From positions 186,001-250,000 of the forward strand of contig NZ_JAAXOQ010000001.1 in NCBI RefSeq assembly GCF_012396015.1: DNA of 64,000 nucleotides, given 5' to 3'. Of this stretch, positions 30,652-39,145 are shown piece by piece (position 1 is the first letter of the stretch; the number at the start of each line of letters is the position of its first letter). A program made the position numbers and the translations under genes. This DNA is from Tsukamurella spumae (GTDB lineage Bacteria; Actinomycetota; Actinomycetes; Mycobacteriales; Mycobacteriaceae). The notes beneath the pieces were generated by a model. That model was not told the origin of the DNA. It did no database searches and saw only the letters and a program-made list of their open reading frames with translations.

Positions 30652-31758
30652 ATGAGCGAATCGGACACCTTCGCCGAGCAGGCCCGCCCGGCCTCGTCGC
30701 AGCGCACCCCGGACGAGGTGCGCGGGCGCCTGCAGCGCTGGTTCGCGGCCCGGGACGCCGATGCCGAGATCCTCGATCTGCAGCTGCCGGAGGGCAACGG
30801 GATGTCCAGCGAGACCCTGCTCGCCGCCGTCCGGTTCGGCGACGGCGAGCGGCGTCTCGTGATCCGCGTCGCGCCCCGCCCCGAGTCCGATCCGGTGTTC
30901 CCGACCTACGACCTGCCGGCCCAGTTCGCGGTCATGCGCCACGTGCTGACGTACGGGGTGGCGGCGCCGTCGTGCCTGTGGGTCGAGGAGGATCCGTCCG
31001 TGATCGGGGCGCCCTTTCTGGTCATGGACCGGATCGACGGCGAGGTTCCGCCGGACGTCATGCCCTACACCTTCGGCGCCTGGCGACCCGACGCCACCGA
31101 CGCGGACCTGCGCGAGTTCGGCGATGCGTCGGTCGATGTCCTCGCGATGATCCACGGCGTCACCCCGCCGGACGGCGGGATCCCGATGCCGGAGCCGGGG
31201 GAGAGCGCTCTGGCCGCGCACCTGCGCCGGGTCCGGGAGTTCTACGACTGGGCGGCGGAGGGGCACCGTCGGGCCCCGATCCTGGACCGAGCGCTCGCGT
31301 GGGCGCAGGAGCACCTTCCGGGCCATGCCGACGCGGTCCTCATCTGGGGCGATGCCAGGATCGGCAACCTGATGTACTCCGGCAACACCCCGGTCGCGGT
31401 GCTGGACTGGGAGATGGCCACCGTCGGGCCGTGCGAACTGGACCTGGGCTGGTTCGTGTACCTGCACCGCTTCTTCCAGGACCTCGCCGAGCTCGCGGGG
31501 CTGCCCGGCCTGCCCGGGTTCCTCCGCCGCGAGGACGTGGAACGACGGTACGCCGACCGCACCGGTCATGTCCCGCGCGACATGGACTTCTACACCGCGT
31601 ACGCCGCGATCGTGCACGGCGTGATCATGTACCGGATCCAGACCCGCGCCATCGACTTCGGAGCCTCCGCGGCGCCCGAGAACCCCGACGACATGATCCT
31701 GCACCGCGCGAGCATCGAGAAGATGCTGGACGGGACCTACTGGGAGGCGGTGCCGTGA
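30652..31758 (+). CDS. Aminoglycoside-phosphotransferase-fold family protein
   Basis: 368 aa with the APH/choline-kinase fold. N-lobe: LLAAVRFGDGERRLVIRV, with LVIRVAP as the ATP-binding strand. Catalytic loop VLIWGDARIGNLMY (around residue 229) has W-G-D in place of the usual H-G-D but keeps Asp and Asn; the metal motif is VAVLDWEMAT. This group is widespread in mycolata and often sits in lipid or steroid catabolic loci, consistent with the KstR-type site upstream. Drug resistance should not be assumed. The stop overlaps the next start (GTGA). Confidence 0.83.
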   Translation: MSESDTFAEQARPASSQRTPDEVRGRLQRWFAARDADAEILDLQLPEGNGMSSETLLAAVRFGDGERRLVIRVAPRPESDPVFPTYDLPAQFAVMRHVLTYGVAAPSCLWVEEDPSVIGAPFLVMDRIDGEVPPDVMPYTFGAWRPDATDADLREFGDASVDVLAMIHGVTPPDGGIPMPEPGESALAAHLRRVREFYDWAAEGHRRAPILDRALAWAQEHLPGHADAVLIWGDARIGNLMYSGNTPVAVLDWEMATVGPCELDLGWFVYLHRFFQDLAELAGLPGLPGFLRREDVERRYADRTGHVPRDMDFYTAYAAIVHGVIMYRIQTRAIDFGASAAPENPDDMILHRASIEKMLDGTYWEAVP

Positions 31759-32894
31759 CCGCGCAGTGGGCCGGTTCGCCGCTGTCGCCGGCGGACGACC
31801 TCCCGATCCACCAGGTCGCCGAGGTGATCCGACACCCCGCGACCTCGGACCGCAACTTCTACGACCGCTACTACTTCAATGCGCACTCGGGTACGGCGAG
31901 CGCACCCTTTCTGGTGCTCGGCCTCGGCGTGTACCCGAACCTGGGGGTGGTGGACTGCTTCGCCGTCGCCCGGTACCGCGACGACCAGATCGTCTTCCGT
32001 GCGTCGAGGGCGCTCGGCGCGGACCGCACGGACACGGTCGTCGGACCGATGCGCTTGGAGGTGCTGGACGGGTTGCAGCGCCTCCGGGTGGCGCTCGATC
32101 CCGGCGCGGACTACGACCTCGCGTTCGATCTGACGTTCACGGCGACCGGGCCCGCGCACCTGGAGCCGCGGCACTTCCACCGGCAGCTCGAGCGGGTCAC
32201 CTTCGACACGCAGCGGTTCGTGCAGGTCGGGTCCTGGGCGGGGGAGCTGACCGTCGACGGCGAACGGTTCGACGCGAGCGACTGGCGCGGCAACCGCGAC
32301 CGGTCGTGGGGCGTGCGGCCCGTCGGCGAGGCCGAGCCGCCCGGCCGCCGCGTCACCGAGGCGGGCAACTTCTTCTGGATCTACTCCGTCCTGCGCCTGC
32401 CCGAGGCCACGATCTGCGTGGTCCTGCAGGAGGACGTCCGCGGCCGGCCGGTCGTCGAGGACGCCACCTGGATCCCGCACGACGGCTCCGAGCCCCGCTG
32501 GCTCGGCCACGTCGCGCACGACATCGAGTTCGTCTCCGGGACCCGCCAGGCCCGGGCCGCCCGGCTCGCGTTCACCGGCACCGACGGTGCCCGGACCGAG
32601 GTCGACATCGCGATCCTCACGGCGAACCACTTCGGCTTCGGCACCGGTTACGGCCTCGATGCGGACTGGCGGCACGGCATGTGGCAGGGGGAGGAGAAGG
32701 TCGAGGGTCGGCGCTTCCGCGTGCCCGACCTGGACGTGAACCTCACCATGCTGGTCCCGGTCGAGTACCTCGCGACCTGCACCGTCCGGCACCCGGACGG
32801 GCGCACGGAGGAGGGCGAGGGCCTGTTCGAGTTCGGCGCGATCGGACCGCACACGCGCTACGGCTTCCAGCACTACGTGGATCCCGCGCCGTAG
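31755..32894 (+). CDS. Conserved hypothetical protein, lipocalin/AttH-like beta-barrel pair
   Basis: 379 aa from a GTG coupled to the phosphotransferase gene. Sequence is beta-rich with a conserved central FDASDWRGNRDRSWGVRP and a C-terminal NHFGFGTGYGLDADWRHGMWQG. The WRGNRDRSWG element is reminiscent of the AttH/CrtC-like or DUF7064/7065 families seen in actinobacteria; I offer that from memory and with low certainty. No signal peptide. The fixed pairing with the phosphotransferase suggests both act on one hydrophobic substrate. Confidence 0.68.
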   Translation: MTAQWAGSPLSPADDLPIHQVAEVIRHPATSDRNFYDRYYFNAHSGTASAPFLVLGLGVYPNLGVVDCFAVARYRDDQIVFRASRALGADRTDTVVGPMRLEVLDGLQRLRVALDPGADYDLAFDLTFTATGPAHLEPRHFHRQLERVTFDTQRFVQVGSWAGELTVDGERFDASDWRGNRDRSWGVRPVGEAEPPGRRVTEAGNFFWIYSVLRLPEATICVVLQEDVRGRPVVEDATWIPHDGSEPRWLGHVAHDIEFVSGTRQARAARLAFTGTDGARTEVDIAILTANHFGFGTGYGLDADWRHGMWQGEEKVEGRRFRVPDLDVNLTMLVPVEYLATCTVRHPDGRTEEGEGLFEFGAIGPHTRYGFQHYVDPAP

Positions 32895-32905
32895 AATCAG
32901 CCGCC

Positions 32906-33727
32906 GTGGGACACGGCTATGGCGACATCTACGCGGGGCACGCGAGCAAGAGGGCGCGGGTGGTCCCCGAGGTCCCGGCCGACCGGGATCTCGTGGTCGA
33001 GGACGCGGCGACCGGCTTCTGCGGCGCCGTCGTCGGCTTCGACCGCAGCTACGACGGTGACCTGGTCAAGCTGGAGGACGGGCGCGGCAGGGTTCGCGTG
33101 TTCGTCATGCGCCCGGCCGCGTTCCTCATCGACGGTGCGCCGGTCACGCTGGTCCGCCCGACGGCGAAGGCACCGTCGGGCCCGCAACGCAGCGCGTCGG
33201 GCTCGACCCGCGTGGAGGGCGTCAAGGCGCGCGTGGCGCTGCCCAGCCGGATCTGGGTCGAGGGCATCCACGATGCCGCGATCGTGGAGCGGGTGTGGGG
33301 TCACGACCTGCGGGTCGAGGGTGTCGTCGTGGAGCAGCTCGAGGGGCTCGATCACCTCGGCGATCGGCTCGCGGAGTTCCAGCCGGGGCCGGGACGGAAG
33401 GTCGGCGTGCTCGCCGATCACCTGGTCGAGGGCTCGAAGGAGTCACGGATGACGCAGTCCGTGGGCAAGTACGTCATGGTCACCGGTCACCCGTTCATCG
33501 ACATCTGGGCGGCGGTCAAACCGGCGGCCGTCGGGATCGCGGCCTGGCCGGACGTGCCGCGGGGCGAGGACTGGAAGACCGGCACCTGCAGGCGGCTCGG
33601 CTGGGGCACGCCGCAGGACGGCTGGCGTCGGGTGCAGGGCGCGGTGACCTCGTTCCGCGACCTCGACGCCTCCCTGATCGGTGCGGTCGAGCGTCTCGTG
33701 GACTTCGTCACCGAGCCGGACGACTGA
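32906..33727 (+). CDS. DUF3097 family protein
   Basis: 273 aa from the GTG at 32906. A TAGAAT hexamer overlapping the previous stop codon (32892-32897) ends 8 nt before it, so the gene may have its own leaderless promoter. Signature stretches are SRIWVEGIHDAAIVERVWG, GVLADHLVEGSKES and VTGHPFIDIWAAVKP. The IWVEGIHDA and VLADHLVEG elements, with spaced acidic residues, resemble a Toprim-like core, so a nucleic-acid role is possible; this is inference. Conserved across actinobacteria, function unknown. Confidence 0.82.
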   Translation: MGHGYGDIYAGHASKRARVVPEVPADRDLVVEDAATGFCGAVVGFDRSYDGDLVKLEDGRGRVRVFVMRPAAFLIDGAPVTLVRPTAKAPSGPQRSASGSTRVEGVKARVALPSRIWVEGIHDAAIVERVWGHDLRVEGVVVEQLEGLDHLGDRLAEFQPGPGRKVGVLADHLVEGSKESRMTQSVGKYVMVTGHPFIDIWAAVKPAAVGIAAWPDVPRGEDWKTGTCRRLGWGTPQDGWRRVQGAVTSFRDLDASLIGAVERLVDFVTEPDD

Positions 33728-33751
33728 GGGCGGGAACCCACGCGGTCGGGC

Positions 33752-33757
33752 TAGAAT
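33752..33757 (+). promoter_or_regulatory. -10 element TAGAAT, leaderless start
   Basis: Ends 6 nt before the GTG at 33764, so the mRNA likely begins with the start codon. Confidence 0.5.
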
Positions 33758-33763
33758 CCGCAG

Positions 33764-34387
33764 GTGGCATCGACTCCGACGACGAAACCGGACACCCGGC
33801 AGCAGATCCTGCGCGCCACGCTCGACTGGGTGGACGAGGCGGGGCTGACCCGCATCTCGATGAGCGCGCTCGCCAAGCGGGCGCGGCTGGCGCGTGCGAC
33901 GCTCTACCAGCACTTCACCGGCAAGGACGCCCTCGTCGAGGCGGTCGTCTCCAGCGAGCTCGACAAGTTCTACAGCCGCATCCACGGCTACGCCGACCCG
34001 ATCGCCGACAACGATGAGCGGCTCGCGGCCGGGTTCGCCTACGCCTACGCCTACCTGCGGGAACATCGCGCTCTGCAGCGCGTGCTCGCGATGAGCCCGG
34101 CGCTGATCCTCCCGTACATCCACGGCGACTCCCCGCAGATCCAGCAGGGGCGGCGCTTCTTCCTCCGCGAGATCCGGCGCGACGAGTACCGCGACGACGC
34201 CGATGTCGAGGCGATGGCCGACTTCTTCGTCCGGCAGCTGCACTCGCTCCTGCTGACCCCGCTGCCGCCCGTCGAGGGCCTGGTCGACGGGCCCGAGCAC
34301 CGCGGACCGTCGTCGGCGAACATCGAGGCGGGCCGACGGTACGCCGAGACCTTCGTCCTCCCCGCACGGGCGCAATTCGTGCGATAG
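33764..34387 (+). CDS. TetR-family transcriptional regulator
   Basis: 207 aa. TetR helix-turn-helix at residues 12-57 (RQQILRATLDWVDEAGLTRI, then RLARATLYQHFTGKDALVEA). The C-terminal ligand domain is unassigned. The next gene downstream on the same strand encodes an AurF-like diiron oxygenase. A dyad between them (34411-34433) overlaps that gene's promoter, so control of the oxygenase-DUF4873 pair is the simplest inference. Confidence 0.85.
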   Translation: MASTPTTKPDTRQQILRATLDWVDEAGLTRISMSALAKRARLARATLYQHFTGKDALVEAVVSSELDKFYSRIHGYADPIADNDERLAAGFAYAYAYLREHRALQRVLAMSPALILPYIHGDSPQIQQGRRFFLREIRRDEYRDDADVEAMADFFVRQLHSLLLTPLPPVEGLVDGPEHRGPSSANIEAGRRYAETFVLPARAQFVR

Positions 34388-34410
34388 ACACCCCGACAGC
34401 CTGGGGGGAT

Positions 34411-34433
34411 AGACAGAATTCTGGACTCTGTCT
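34411..34433 (+). promoter_or_regulatory. Dyad operator AGACAGA-N9-TCTGTCT upstream of the diiron oxygenase
   Basis: Perfect 7-bp arms around a 9-nt spacer that itself contributes to the palindrome CAGAATTCTG. The likely -35 (TGGACT, 34422-34427) lies inside it and the -10 (TAGGTT) 17 bp downstream. Typical size for a TetR site. Confidence 0.6.
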
Positions 34434-34444
34434 GCCGGTGGTGT

Positions 34445-34450
34445 TAGGTT
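34445..34450 (+). promoter_or_regulatory. -10 element TAGGTT, leaderless start
   Basis: Ends 6 nt before the ATG at 34457 and is spaced 17 bp from a TGGACT -35 inside the dyad operator. Confidence 0.55.
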
Positions 34451-34456
34451 CGCCAC

Positions 34457-35362
34457 ATGACCGATACGACTCTGCCCGAACGCACCCGCGAGAGCGTGGC
34501 CGATCGACTCCTCGGCGGTTCCGTCAAGCGCTCCTACGCGCCCGTCGTCGACATCGACTGGGACGCCCCGATCGATCCCGACAAGTTCTACCTGCCGCCG
34601 CACATGTGCACGCTGTACGGCACCGACATCTGGAACGGGATGTCGCGCGCGGAGCAGATCGCCCTGTCCAAGCAGGAGATGGTGAACCTGCTCTCGATGG
34701 GCATCTGGTTCGAGAACCTGCTCAACCGTCTGCTCCTGCGGGACCTGCTCTCCAAGGACCCCACGTCGCGTGACGCCTTCTACTCGCTCACCGAGATGGG
34801 CGACGAGTGCCGTCACATGGTGATGTTCGGCAAGGTCATCGACCGTGTCGGCGAGCGCCCGTACCGCTTGCGCGGCTGGCAACTCGGCGTGGTGAAGTAC
34901 GTTCTCGCGCCGGTCATTCGGGGGCAAGCCGTGTGGATCGCCGCGCTCGTCGGCGAGGAGATCTTCGACGCGCAGCAGCGCCAGATCAAGGACGACCCGG
35001 AGCTGCAGCCGATCGTCGCGCGGCTCATGCAGATCCATGTCACCGAGGAGGCGCGGCACATCGGTTACGCCCGCGACGGGGCGCGCCGCGGCGAAGCCGA
35101 CCGCACCCGACTGCAGACCCTCCTGGTGGGAAACCTGCACGCCGGGGCCGCATTCGGTTTCCGGATGCTGTTCGCCAATCCGCGCATGTACGCCCGCGTC
35201 GGACTGGACGCCAGGGCCGCCTACCGCGCCGCCATCACCAACCCGCACCACATCAAGGCCAAGCAGGACGGCTTCCGCGACCTCGGCCGGTTCCTCGACT
35301 CCGTCGGGCTCATGGGCCCGCTCGCGCGGTGGTCGTGGCGCAGGGCGGGGTTCCTCGCGTGA
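34457..35362 (+). CDS. AurF-like diiron oxygenase
   Basis: 301 aa, helical. Iron-ligand motifs are visible: FENLLNRLLL (Glu), TEMGDECRHMVMF (Glu and His), VGEEIFDAQQ (Glu) and HVTEEARHIGYARD (Glu and His), the arrangement of p-aminobenzoate N-oxygenase AurF and relatives. The family oxidises amines or activates C-H bonds with a non-heme di-iron centre. Substrate unknown. The stop overlaps the DUF4873 gene start (GTGA), so the two products are made together. Confidence 0.87.
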   Translation: MTDTTLPERTRESVADRLLGGSVKRSYAPVVDIDWDAPIDPDKFYLPPHMCTLYGTDIWNGMSRAEQIALSKQEMVNLLSMGIWFENLLNRLLLRDLLSKDPTSRDAFYSLTEMGDECRHMVMFGKVIDRVGERPYRLRGWQLGVVKYVLAPVIRGQAVWIAALVGEEIFDAQQRQIKDDPELQPIVARLMQIHVTEEARHIGYARDGARRGEADRTRLQTLLVGNLHAGAAFGFRMLFANPRMYARVGLDARAAYRAAITNPHHIKAKQDGFRDLGRFLDSVGLMGPLARWSWRRAGFLA

Positions 35363-36132
35363 GGGCGGCGGAGGCGCCGCGCATCGTCGTCATCGGCGCG
35401 CGTGTCCCGGCCGTCGACGGTGCCCGGACCGTCACGGTGGCACCGTCCGACGTGCTGGGCCTGCGGTTCCGGCCCGACCGGGACGTGTGGACCGTGACGA
35501 CCGCGGCCGGGGCGTTGGACTACGACCTGGTGGTCCTGCCGGGCACGACCGCCGAGATCGCCGTGCCCGCGCTCGATCCCCGCGTCGTCGCGCCGAGCTC
35601 GGTGGGACCCACGGACGCGGAGCGCGCATACCTCGGGATGCTGGTCGACGGCGTGCCCAATCTCGTCCTCACCGATGGCTCGAAGGACCAGCTCGACACG
35701 CTGCAGGCGTGGCTGAAATGGATGTACGCCGAGGCTGCCACGCGAATCCTGGCCCGGCCGCCGGTCACCGCCCGCTGGATCCAGCGCGGCCGGCGCACGC
35801 CCACGCGGCCCGATCGCGACGCCGTCGACCTGTCGAACGACCACGTCCGCGACGAGGGCGTCTACACCGGGTCCGCCGTACTCTGCTCCGGTGACTACGA
35901 GGCCGTCTCGCCGGTCCGGCTCGCCGGCCACCTCGAGCCGCTCGACGGCCACTACCACTGGTACGGCACCGTCGACGATCTGGAGATCGGTGCGGCACTG
36001 AAGAAGATGCCGCGCGGGAGCGTGACGGTGTCCGTCGGCGGGGGCGCGGGGTCGCCCGCGATGGTGACCGACAAGACGGTGTGGGGCACCTACCGGCTCG
36101 TGGGCGTCGGCACCCCGCCGTACCCCCTCTAG
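35359..36132 (+). CDS. DUF4873 domain protein
   Basis: 257 aa from a GTG coupled to the oxygenase gene. The N-terminal 150 residues look like a remnant of a flavin-monooxygenase C-terminal part: VVLPGTTAEIAVPALDP, YLGMLVDGVPNLVLTDGSKD, LQAWLKWMY. The C-terminal 95 residues are the DUF4873 module (VYTGSAVLCSGDYEAVSPVRL, then HYHWYGTVDD). In mycobacteria DUF4873 is usually fused to an FAD monooxygenase; no GxGxxG FAD motif is present at this N-terminus (VVIGARVPAVDG), so this one is probably not a flavoenzyme. Confidence 0.75.
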   Translation: MRAAEAPRIVVIGARVPAVDGARTVTVAPSDVLGLRFRPDRDVWTVTTAAGALDYDLVVLPGTTAEIAVPALDPRVVAPSSVGPTDAERAYLGMLVDGVPNLVLTDGSKDQLDTLQAWLKWMYAEAATRILARPPVTARWIQRGRRTPTRPDRDAVDLSNDHVRDEGVYTGSAVLCSGDYEAVSPVRLAGHLEPLDGHYHWYGTVDDLEIGAALKKMPRGSVTVSVGGGAGSPAMVTDKTVWGTYRLVGVGTPPYPL

Positions 36133-36176
36133 CGAGGGTCCTCGCAGGGACTGTCCGATTCTGGCAGGATCGGGGT

Positions 36177-36611
36177 ATGGCAGCTGCGCTCTGGCTCATC
36201 GGCGCGATCCTGCTGGCCGTGGCGGAAACGGCGGCCGGCGAGTTCACTCTGCTCATGCTCGGCGGTGGCGCACTCGTCACGGCCGGGGCCACGAGCGTGT
36301 TCGACCTGCCGCTGTGGGCGCAGGGGCTGGTGTTCGCGCTGTCGTCGGTCATGCTGCTGGTGCTCGTGCGTCCGCCGTTGCGGCGGTACGTCGAGCGCAA
36401 GCGGGGCGACGCGCCGTCGTACCTGGAATCGCTGCCCGGAACGAAGGCCCTCGTACTGCAGGCCGTTTCGGGGGGCGACGGCGGTCGGGTGCTGATCGGC
36501 GGCGAGGAATGGTCGGCGCGCACGCCGTACGAGGGGATCGCGATCCCCATCGGCGTCGAGGTCACCGTCGTCGAGATCGACGGCGCCGTGGCGATCGTGG
36601 TCGACAGCTGA
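36177..36611 (+). CDS. NfeD-like membrane protein (Rv1487-like)
   Basis: 144 aa. Two to three transmembrane helices at residues 1-75 (LWLIGAILLAVAETAAGEF, LWAQGLVFALSSVMLLVLV) precede a C-terminal OB-fold at about 85-144 (GTKALVLQAVSGGDGGRVLI, VEVTVVEIDGAVAIVV). NfeD proteins pair with SPFH proteins in membrane microdomains or quality control. The SPFH gene follows after 28 bp. Confidence 0.88.
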   Translation: MAAALWLIGAILLAVAETAAGEFTLLMLGGGALVTAGATSVFDLPLWAQGLVFALSSVMLLVLVRPPLRRYVERKRGDAPSYLESLPGTKALVLQAVSGGDGGRVLIGGEEWSARTPYEGIAIPIGVEVTVVEIDGAVAIVVDS

Positions 36612-36639
36612 CCGAGAACCACAACGGAGAGGAAGAGGC

Positions 36640-37890
36640 ATGGACGGCATTGGAATCGGACTGGTCGTACTCGTCGTACTGATCCTCGCGGCGGTCGTCG
36701 TGCTGGTGAAGGCGCTGGTGCTGGTCCCGCAGGCGCAGGCGGCGGTGATCGAGCGGCTCGGCCGGTACACGAGGACGGTGTCCGGCCAACTGGCGCTGCT
36801 CATCCCGTTCATCGACACGGTGCGAGCCCGGGTGGATCTGCGCGAGCAGGTCGTCTCCTTCCCGCCGCAGCCGGTGATCACCCAGGACAACCTCACGGTG
36901 AACATCGACACCGTCGTCTACTTCCAGGTGACCCGCCCCGAGGCCGCGGTGTACGAGATCAGCAACTACGTGGTCGGCGTCGAGCAGATCACCACCACCA
37001 CGCTGCGCAACGTGGTCGGCGGCATGACCCTCGAGGAGACGCTGACCTCGCGCGAGAAGATCAACGGCCAGCTGCGCGGCGTGCTCGACGAGGCCACGTC
37101 CCGCTGGGGCCTGCGCGTCGCGCGGGTCGAGCTCAAGTCGATCTTCCCGCCCCCGTCGATCCAGGAGTCGATGGAGAAGCAGATGAAGGCGGACCGGGAG
37201 AAGCGGGCCACCATCCTCTCCGCCGAGGGGCACCGGGAGGCGGCCATCAAGTCGGCCGAGGGCGACAAGGCCAGCCGGATCCTTCTGGCCGAGGGCGAGC
37301 GGCAGGCCGCGATCCTCGCGGCGGAGGCCGATCGCCAGGCCGAGATCCTGCGCGCCGAGGGCCGACGGGCCGCCGCCTACCTCGAGGCGCAGGGTGAGGC
37401 CAAGGCCATCGAGACCACCTTCTCGGCGATCAAGTCCGGCCGCCCGACGCCCGAGCTGCTCGCCTACCAGTACCTGCAGACCCTGCCCGAGATGGCGCAG
37501 GGCGACGCGAACAAGGTGTGGGTGGTGCCGAGCGATTTCAACGCCGCGCTGCAGGGCTTCATGCGCAACCTCGGCACGCCGGGCTCCGACGGCGTGTTCC
37601 GGTTCGAGCCCTCCGAGGACGCGCCCGCGACCGCGCCGGACATCGATACCTCGGGCTGGTTCGAGACGCCGGAGCCGGTGGCGCCCGTCGTGGTCACCAA
37701 GGACGAGGTGCCCGACGCGCCGGTCGCGCCGACGAACCAGGGGGCGACCGCCGAGATCGCCCCGGACGCCACCGCCCAGCTTCCGGTCGGCGAGGCTCAG
37801 GGGCAGCTGGGCCAGGGGCACACGCGCTGGCAGAAGCTCTCGTCGCACGAGGTGGAGCAGCCGGGACAGGTGCCGCCGCCGCAGGGCTGA
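36640..37890 (+). CDS. SPFH/band-7 protein (QmcA/Rv1488-like)
   Basis: 416 aa, ATG preceded by AGAGGAAGAGG. One N-terminal transmembrane helix (residues 4-30), SPFH domain at about 30-190 (AVIERLGRYTRTVSGQL, TQDNLTVNIDTVVYFQV), then an Ala/Glu-rich coiled coil at about 190-265 (EKRATILSAEGHREAAIKSA). The C-terminal 110 residues are proline- and acid-rich and likely disordered. SPFH proteins form large membrane rings. Coexpressed with the NfeD-like partner; same pair and order in M. tuberculosis. Confidence 0.92.
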   Translation: MDGIGIGLVVLVVLILAAVVVLVKALVLVPQAQAAVIERLGRYTRTVSGQLALLIPFIDTVRARVDLREQVVSFPPQPVITQDNLTVNIDTVVYFQVTRPEAAVYEISNYVVGVEQITTTTLRNVVGGMTLEETLTSREKINGQLRGVLDEATSRWGLRVARVELKSIFPPPSIQESMEKQMKADREKRATILSAEGHREAAIKSAEGDKASRILLAEGERQAAILAAEADRQAEILRAEGRRAAAYLEAQGEAKAIETTFSAIKSGRPTPELLAYQYLQTLPEMAQGDANKVWVVPSDFNAALQGFMRNLGTPGSDGVFRFEPSEDAPATAPDIDTSGWFETPEPVAPVVVTKDEVPDAPVAPTNQGATAEIAPDATAQLPVGEAQGQLGQGHTRWQKLSSHEVEQPGQVPPPQG

Positions 37891-37920
37891 CGCCTCACCG
37901 CGTCGGGCACCCGGCGCCGG

Positions 37921-38490
37921 TCAGCGGCCCAGTGCCACCGCGACACCGGCGCACGCCGCGGCCCAGAGCACCGACACGAAGGTGCCGATGATGAACTGCT
38001 CGGCCGCGCAGGGATTGCGCAGTTCCGGATAGCGGGCCAGCCCCTTGGCGGCCACGATCACGGCGAGCCCGGCGGCGAAGTTCGCGAGGACGCACACCGC
38101 GATGGCGGCCCGTTCGAGCACTCCGATCGCGAGCCCACCGCGCAGCGGTGACTCGGGAACGGGCTCATCCTCGGACGGCTCGCCCTCGGTGGCGTCGCCG
38201 CCGGGCGCCGGATCCGGGGCGTCCTGCCCGCCCGCACCGGCGAGGGTGAACGCGGCGGTCACCAGGGCGCTACCGCCCGCCATCGCGGCGACGACGGCCG
38301 CGACGCGCGCGGCCGCGAGGGCGAAACCGGTGGCCGCGGGCGCCGCGAGCGCAACGACCGCGGCTGCCCCGACGAGGAGGGCGGGGACGGCCGCCGCCAC
38401 GATGCCGGCGACGCCCGCCGTGCCGCGGCGCGCGGCGAGCACCCCGGCGACGGCCGCCGCCAGGAGCAGGACGACGACCAGCGCTGTCAC
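37921..38490 (-). CDS. Hypothetical membrane protein
   Basis: 189 aa from a GTG overlapping the stop of the upstream HTH gene. About four hydrophobic helices: LVVVLLLAAAVAGVLAA, GIVAAAVPALLVGAAAVVAL, VAAVVAAMAGGSALVTAAF, and two more near the C-terminus (ERAAIAVCVLANFAAGLAVIV, GTFVSVLWAAACAGVAVAL). An acidic loop (EGEPSEDEPVPES) separates the halves. No family recognised. Translational coupling suggests it works with, or is controlled by, the HTH protein. Confidence 0.72.
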   Translation of the reverse strand: MTALVVVLLLAAAVAGVLAARRGTAGVAGIVAAAVPALLVGAAAVVALAAPAATGFALAAARVAAVVAAMAGGSALVTAAFTLAGAGGQDAPDPAPGGDATEGEPSEDEPVPESPLRGGLAIGVLERAAIAVCVLANFAAGLAVIVAAKGLARYPELRNPCAAEQFIIGTFVSVLWAAACAGVAVALGR

Positions 38491-39092
38491 CGTGCGACCC
38501 CTGCGGACGCCGCGGCATCGGCCGTACCCAACAACTCGACCGCCAGCGCGCGCCCCGCGGGCTCGACCGACCACCCCGCCGCGGCTGCCCGCTGGGACGC
38601 CGCCTGACGGGAGACCCCCAGTTCCGCCGCCGCGGCCGTGATCGACATACCCGTGTTCAGCAACGCGGTCACCTCTCGTCCCTCCCGTGATCTGCGGCCC
38701 ACGATAAGGCCGAGCACCGACAGGATCGCCTCGGCGCGTGCGGCCGCGGCACCGTCGGCACCCCTGACCTGCACGGGGACGGCGACGCCCTTGGCTGCCT
38801 CCACCGCCTCCCGCGCAGCTTCGAAGGCGCGGCCGCGGCCCGCGCGGGTCTGGTCGGGGAGCGGCAGTTCGACGGTGCCCGTCCCGATCCCGACGCTCCA
38901 GTGCCCGTCCGCGAGGAGCGCGAGTGCGGCGTCCACCGCGACCGCGGCGTCGTCGGTGACGGCCTGAAGTTCGTCTCCGGCCGTGCGGTCCGGCGGCCGG
39001 ACCCAGCGCAGCGGACCGAGCAGCTCCCGCGCATCGTCGACCCGGTCCGTGTCCCGCCGACTGCCCTGCTGATCCGCTGTAATGACGATCAT
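38487..39092 (-). CDS. SatD-like protein with C-terminal helix-turn-helix
   Basis: 201 aa. The N-terminus MIVITADQQGSRRDTDRV and the following GDELQAV resemble the SatD family. Residues about 140-180 form a helix-turn-helix (LNTGMSITAAAAELGVSRQA), so it should bind DNA. Its own promoter overlaps a 16-bp inverted repeat (39098-39140), suggesting autoregulation. The membrane protein gene is translated immediately after it. Start chosen because TAGGCT lies 6 nt upstream on the minus strand. Confidence 0.68.
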   Translation of the reverse strand: MIVITADQQGSRRDTDRVDDARELLGPLRWVRPPDRTAGDELQAVTDDAAVAVDAALALLADGHWSVGIGTGTVELPLPDQTRAGRGRAFEAAREAVEAAKGVAVPVQVRGADGAAAARAEAILSVLGLIVGRRSREGREVTALLNTGMSITAAAAELGVSRQAASQRAAAAGWSVEPAGRALAVELLGTADAAASAGVAR

Positions 39093-39097
39093 CTGTC

Positions 39098-39140
39098 AAG
39101 CCTAAATCCTTGCGATGGACAATAGCAAGGATTTAGCCTT
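39098..39140 (-). promoter_or_regulatory. 16-bp inverted repeat over the SatD/HTH promoter
   Basis: Arms 39098-39113 and 39125-39140 (core CTAAATCCTTG / CAAGGATTTAG) match at 15 of 16 positions, with an 11-nt spacer. The left arm contains the -10 (TAGGCT on the minus strand, 39099-39104) that ends 6 nt before the ATG at 39092. AT-rich arms and the position make an operator likelier than a terminator for yeiH. Confidence 0.62.
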
Positions 39141-39145
39141 GCGGA

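Noticed and set aside
30652-31758. Aminoglycoside resistance gene
   Set aside because: The fold is APH-like, but the sequence belongs to the broad phosphotransferase group in lipid-catabolism settings, and its KstR-type site argues against drug resistance.
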